Of a stretch of 64,000 nucleotides of DNA, positions 63,641-64,000 are shown in pieces. This stretch comes from Clostridium omnivorum (GTDB lineage Bacteria; Bacillota; Clostridia; Clostridiales; Clostridiaceae). The position numbers were made by a program, and so were the translations under genes. The DNA lies in the NCBI RefSeq assembly GCF_026012015.1, contig NZ_BRXR01000001.1, positions 2,443,501-2,507,500 on the forward strand, in the 5' to 3' direction. Each line of letters opens with the position of its first letter. Position 1 is the first letter of the stretch. The notes beneath the pieces are model-generated. The model made no database searches and was not told the DNA's origin. It saw nothing but the letters and a program-made list of their open reading frames with translations.

Positions 63641-63900
63641 ATGGAGAAAAAGCTTTTTAAAATAAGTTTTTACCCTCAATTTTAGAAAATGTCCTATCTA
63701 TAAAAATAAATTGGTGAGGCTGAAGTCCTAGTTTACATCACAAAAAGCTGATTTTAAAGCATAAATACATTTTTGACTTTCGATTTCAACTATTGGCACT
63801 AGGATTTGGTATGAAAATGTTTTAAATTGAAATCAAGCTTCTACAGCAAGAATAAATAAAAATGCTCATGTAATATAGCCGAGCATAGAAAGGGGTCAAA
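63641..63900 (+). other. AT-rich leader region before the last gene
   Basis: About 260 bases with no clear promoter consensus. TCCTAGT (63727-63733 region) and ACTAGGA (about 63799-63805) could pair over 65 bases, hinting at a folded leader. GAAAGGGG near 63890 is the ribosome site of the partial gene. No known riboswitch was recognised. Confidence 0.4.
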
Positions 63901-64000
63901 ATGCTGAATGTAAGTAAAAAAAATAGCAAGATTAAAAGCAAAGAAACATTAGCAGCAAGATTTTCAAATTTTATAGTTCTGGTTCGCAAAGACTTTAAAC
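63901..64000 (+). CDS. Start of a gene cut by the window edge
   Basis: An ATG at 63901 with GAAAGGGG about seven bases upstream opens a frame that stays open for 33 codons to the end of the window. The visible N-terminus is basic (KKNSKIKSKETLAARFSNF), followed by hydrophobic IVLV and RKDFK. A basic N-terminus before a membrane helix is common in sugar ABC permeases, but 33 residues are too few to name a family. Confidence 0.6.
   Translation, partial: MLNVSKKNSKIKSKETLAARFSNFIVLVRKDFK

Noticed and set aside
1-64000. CRISPR arrays, tRNA or rRNA genes, insertion sequences, prophage
   Set aside because: No regularly spaced repeats, cloverleaf sequences, transposase motifs or phage genes were seen.

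Overview
The window looks like chromosomal DNA from a Clostridium-type anaerobe. It is AT-rich, has strong GGAGG-type ribosome binding sites, carries several endospore genes (a ger germinant-receptor operon, prkA-yhbH-spoVR, a SleB-like cortex hydrolase), and has S-box (SAM-I) riboswitches, an AUU-initiated infC and [NiFe]-hydrogenase genes. No rRNA, tRNA, CRISPR array, transposase or prophage was seen.

Layout. 1-1.6 kb: end of a molybdenum-cofactor operon (moaC partial, moaA, MOSC). 1.7-3.6 kb: ECF sigma factor and its membrane partner behind a structured leader that recurs at 7.2 kb. 3.6-8.1 kb: two back-to-back SAM-I riboswitches, one driving an M20 amidohydrolase leftward and the other metNIQ rightward. 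8.3-11.5 kb: an anchored Ser/Asp-rich protein, a 4-helix His-rich membrane protein, a lone LtaS-type membrane domain and a class-A-beta-lactamase-fold hydrolase; two of these units share a promoter-proximal element. 11.5-21.8 kb: sporulation and germination genes. 21.8-24.7 kb: a cytoplasmic-type [NiFe] hydrogenase operon led by a cytochrome-b5-like gene. 24.8-33.6 kb: housekeeping and singletons (HAD, infC, orphan multi-PAS kinase, PPC protein, M48 protease).

33.7-53.9 kb is a glycan-use locus: YesL-like protein, YesM/YesN-type two-component system, two sugar ABC permeases, GH38 alpha-mannosidase, GH130 phosphorylase, a wall-anchored GH85 endo-beta-N-acetylglucosaminidase, a sugar-binding lipoprotein, a CBM9-like protein and a ROK kinase. 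The enzyme order fits a complete route for N-glycans: cleave at the cell surface, import the mannosyl oligosaccharide, trim alpha-mannose, phosphorolyse Man-GlcNAc, phosphorylate the sugar. Similar cre-like sites precede three of its transcription units. An unrelated ABC exporter pair on the other strand interrupts it.

54-59 kb is a hexuronate/2-keto-3-deoxygluconate operon (eda, two PfkB kinases, a LUD protein, an IolB-family isomerase where KduI would be expected, kduD). It is followed by a membrane-anchored AraC-type regulator, a GH35 beta-galactosidase, and the start of a gene cut by the window edge. Start codons were often moved downstream of the longest reading frame to match a ribosome binding site; each case is stated.
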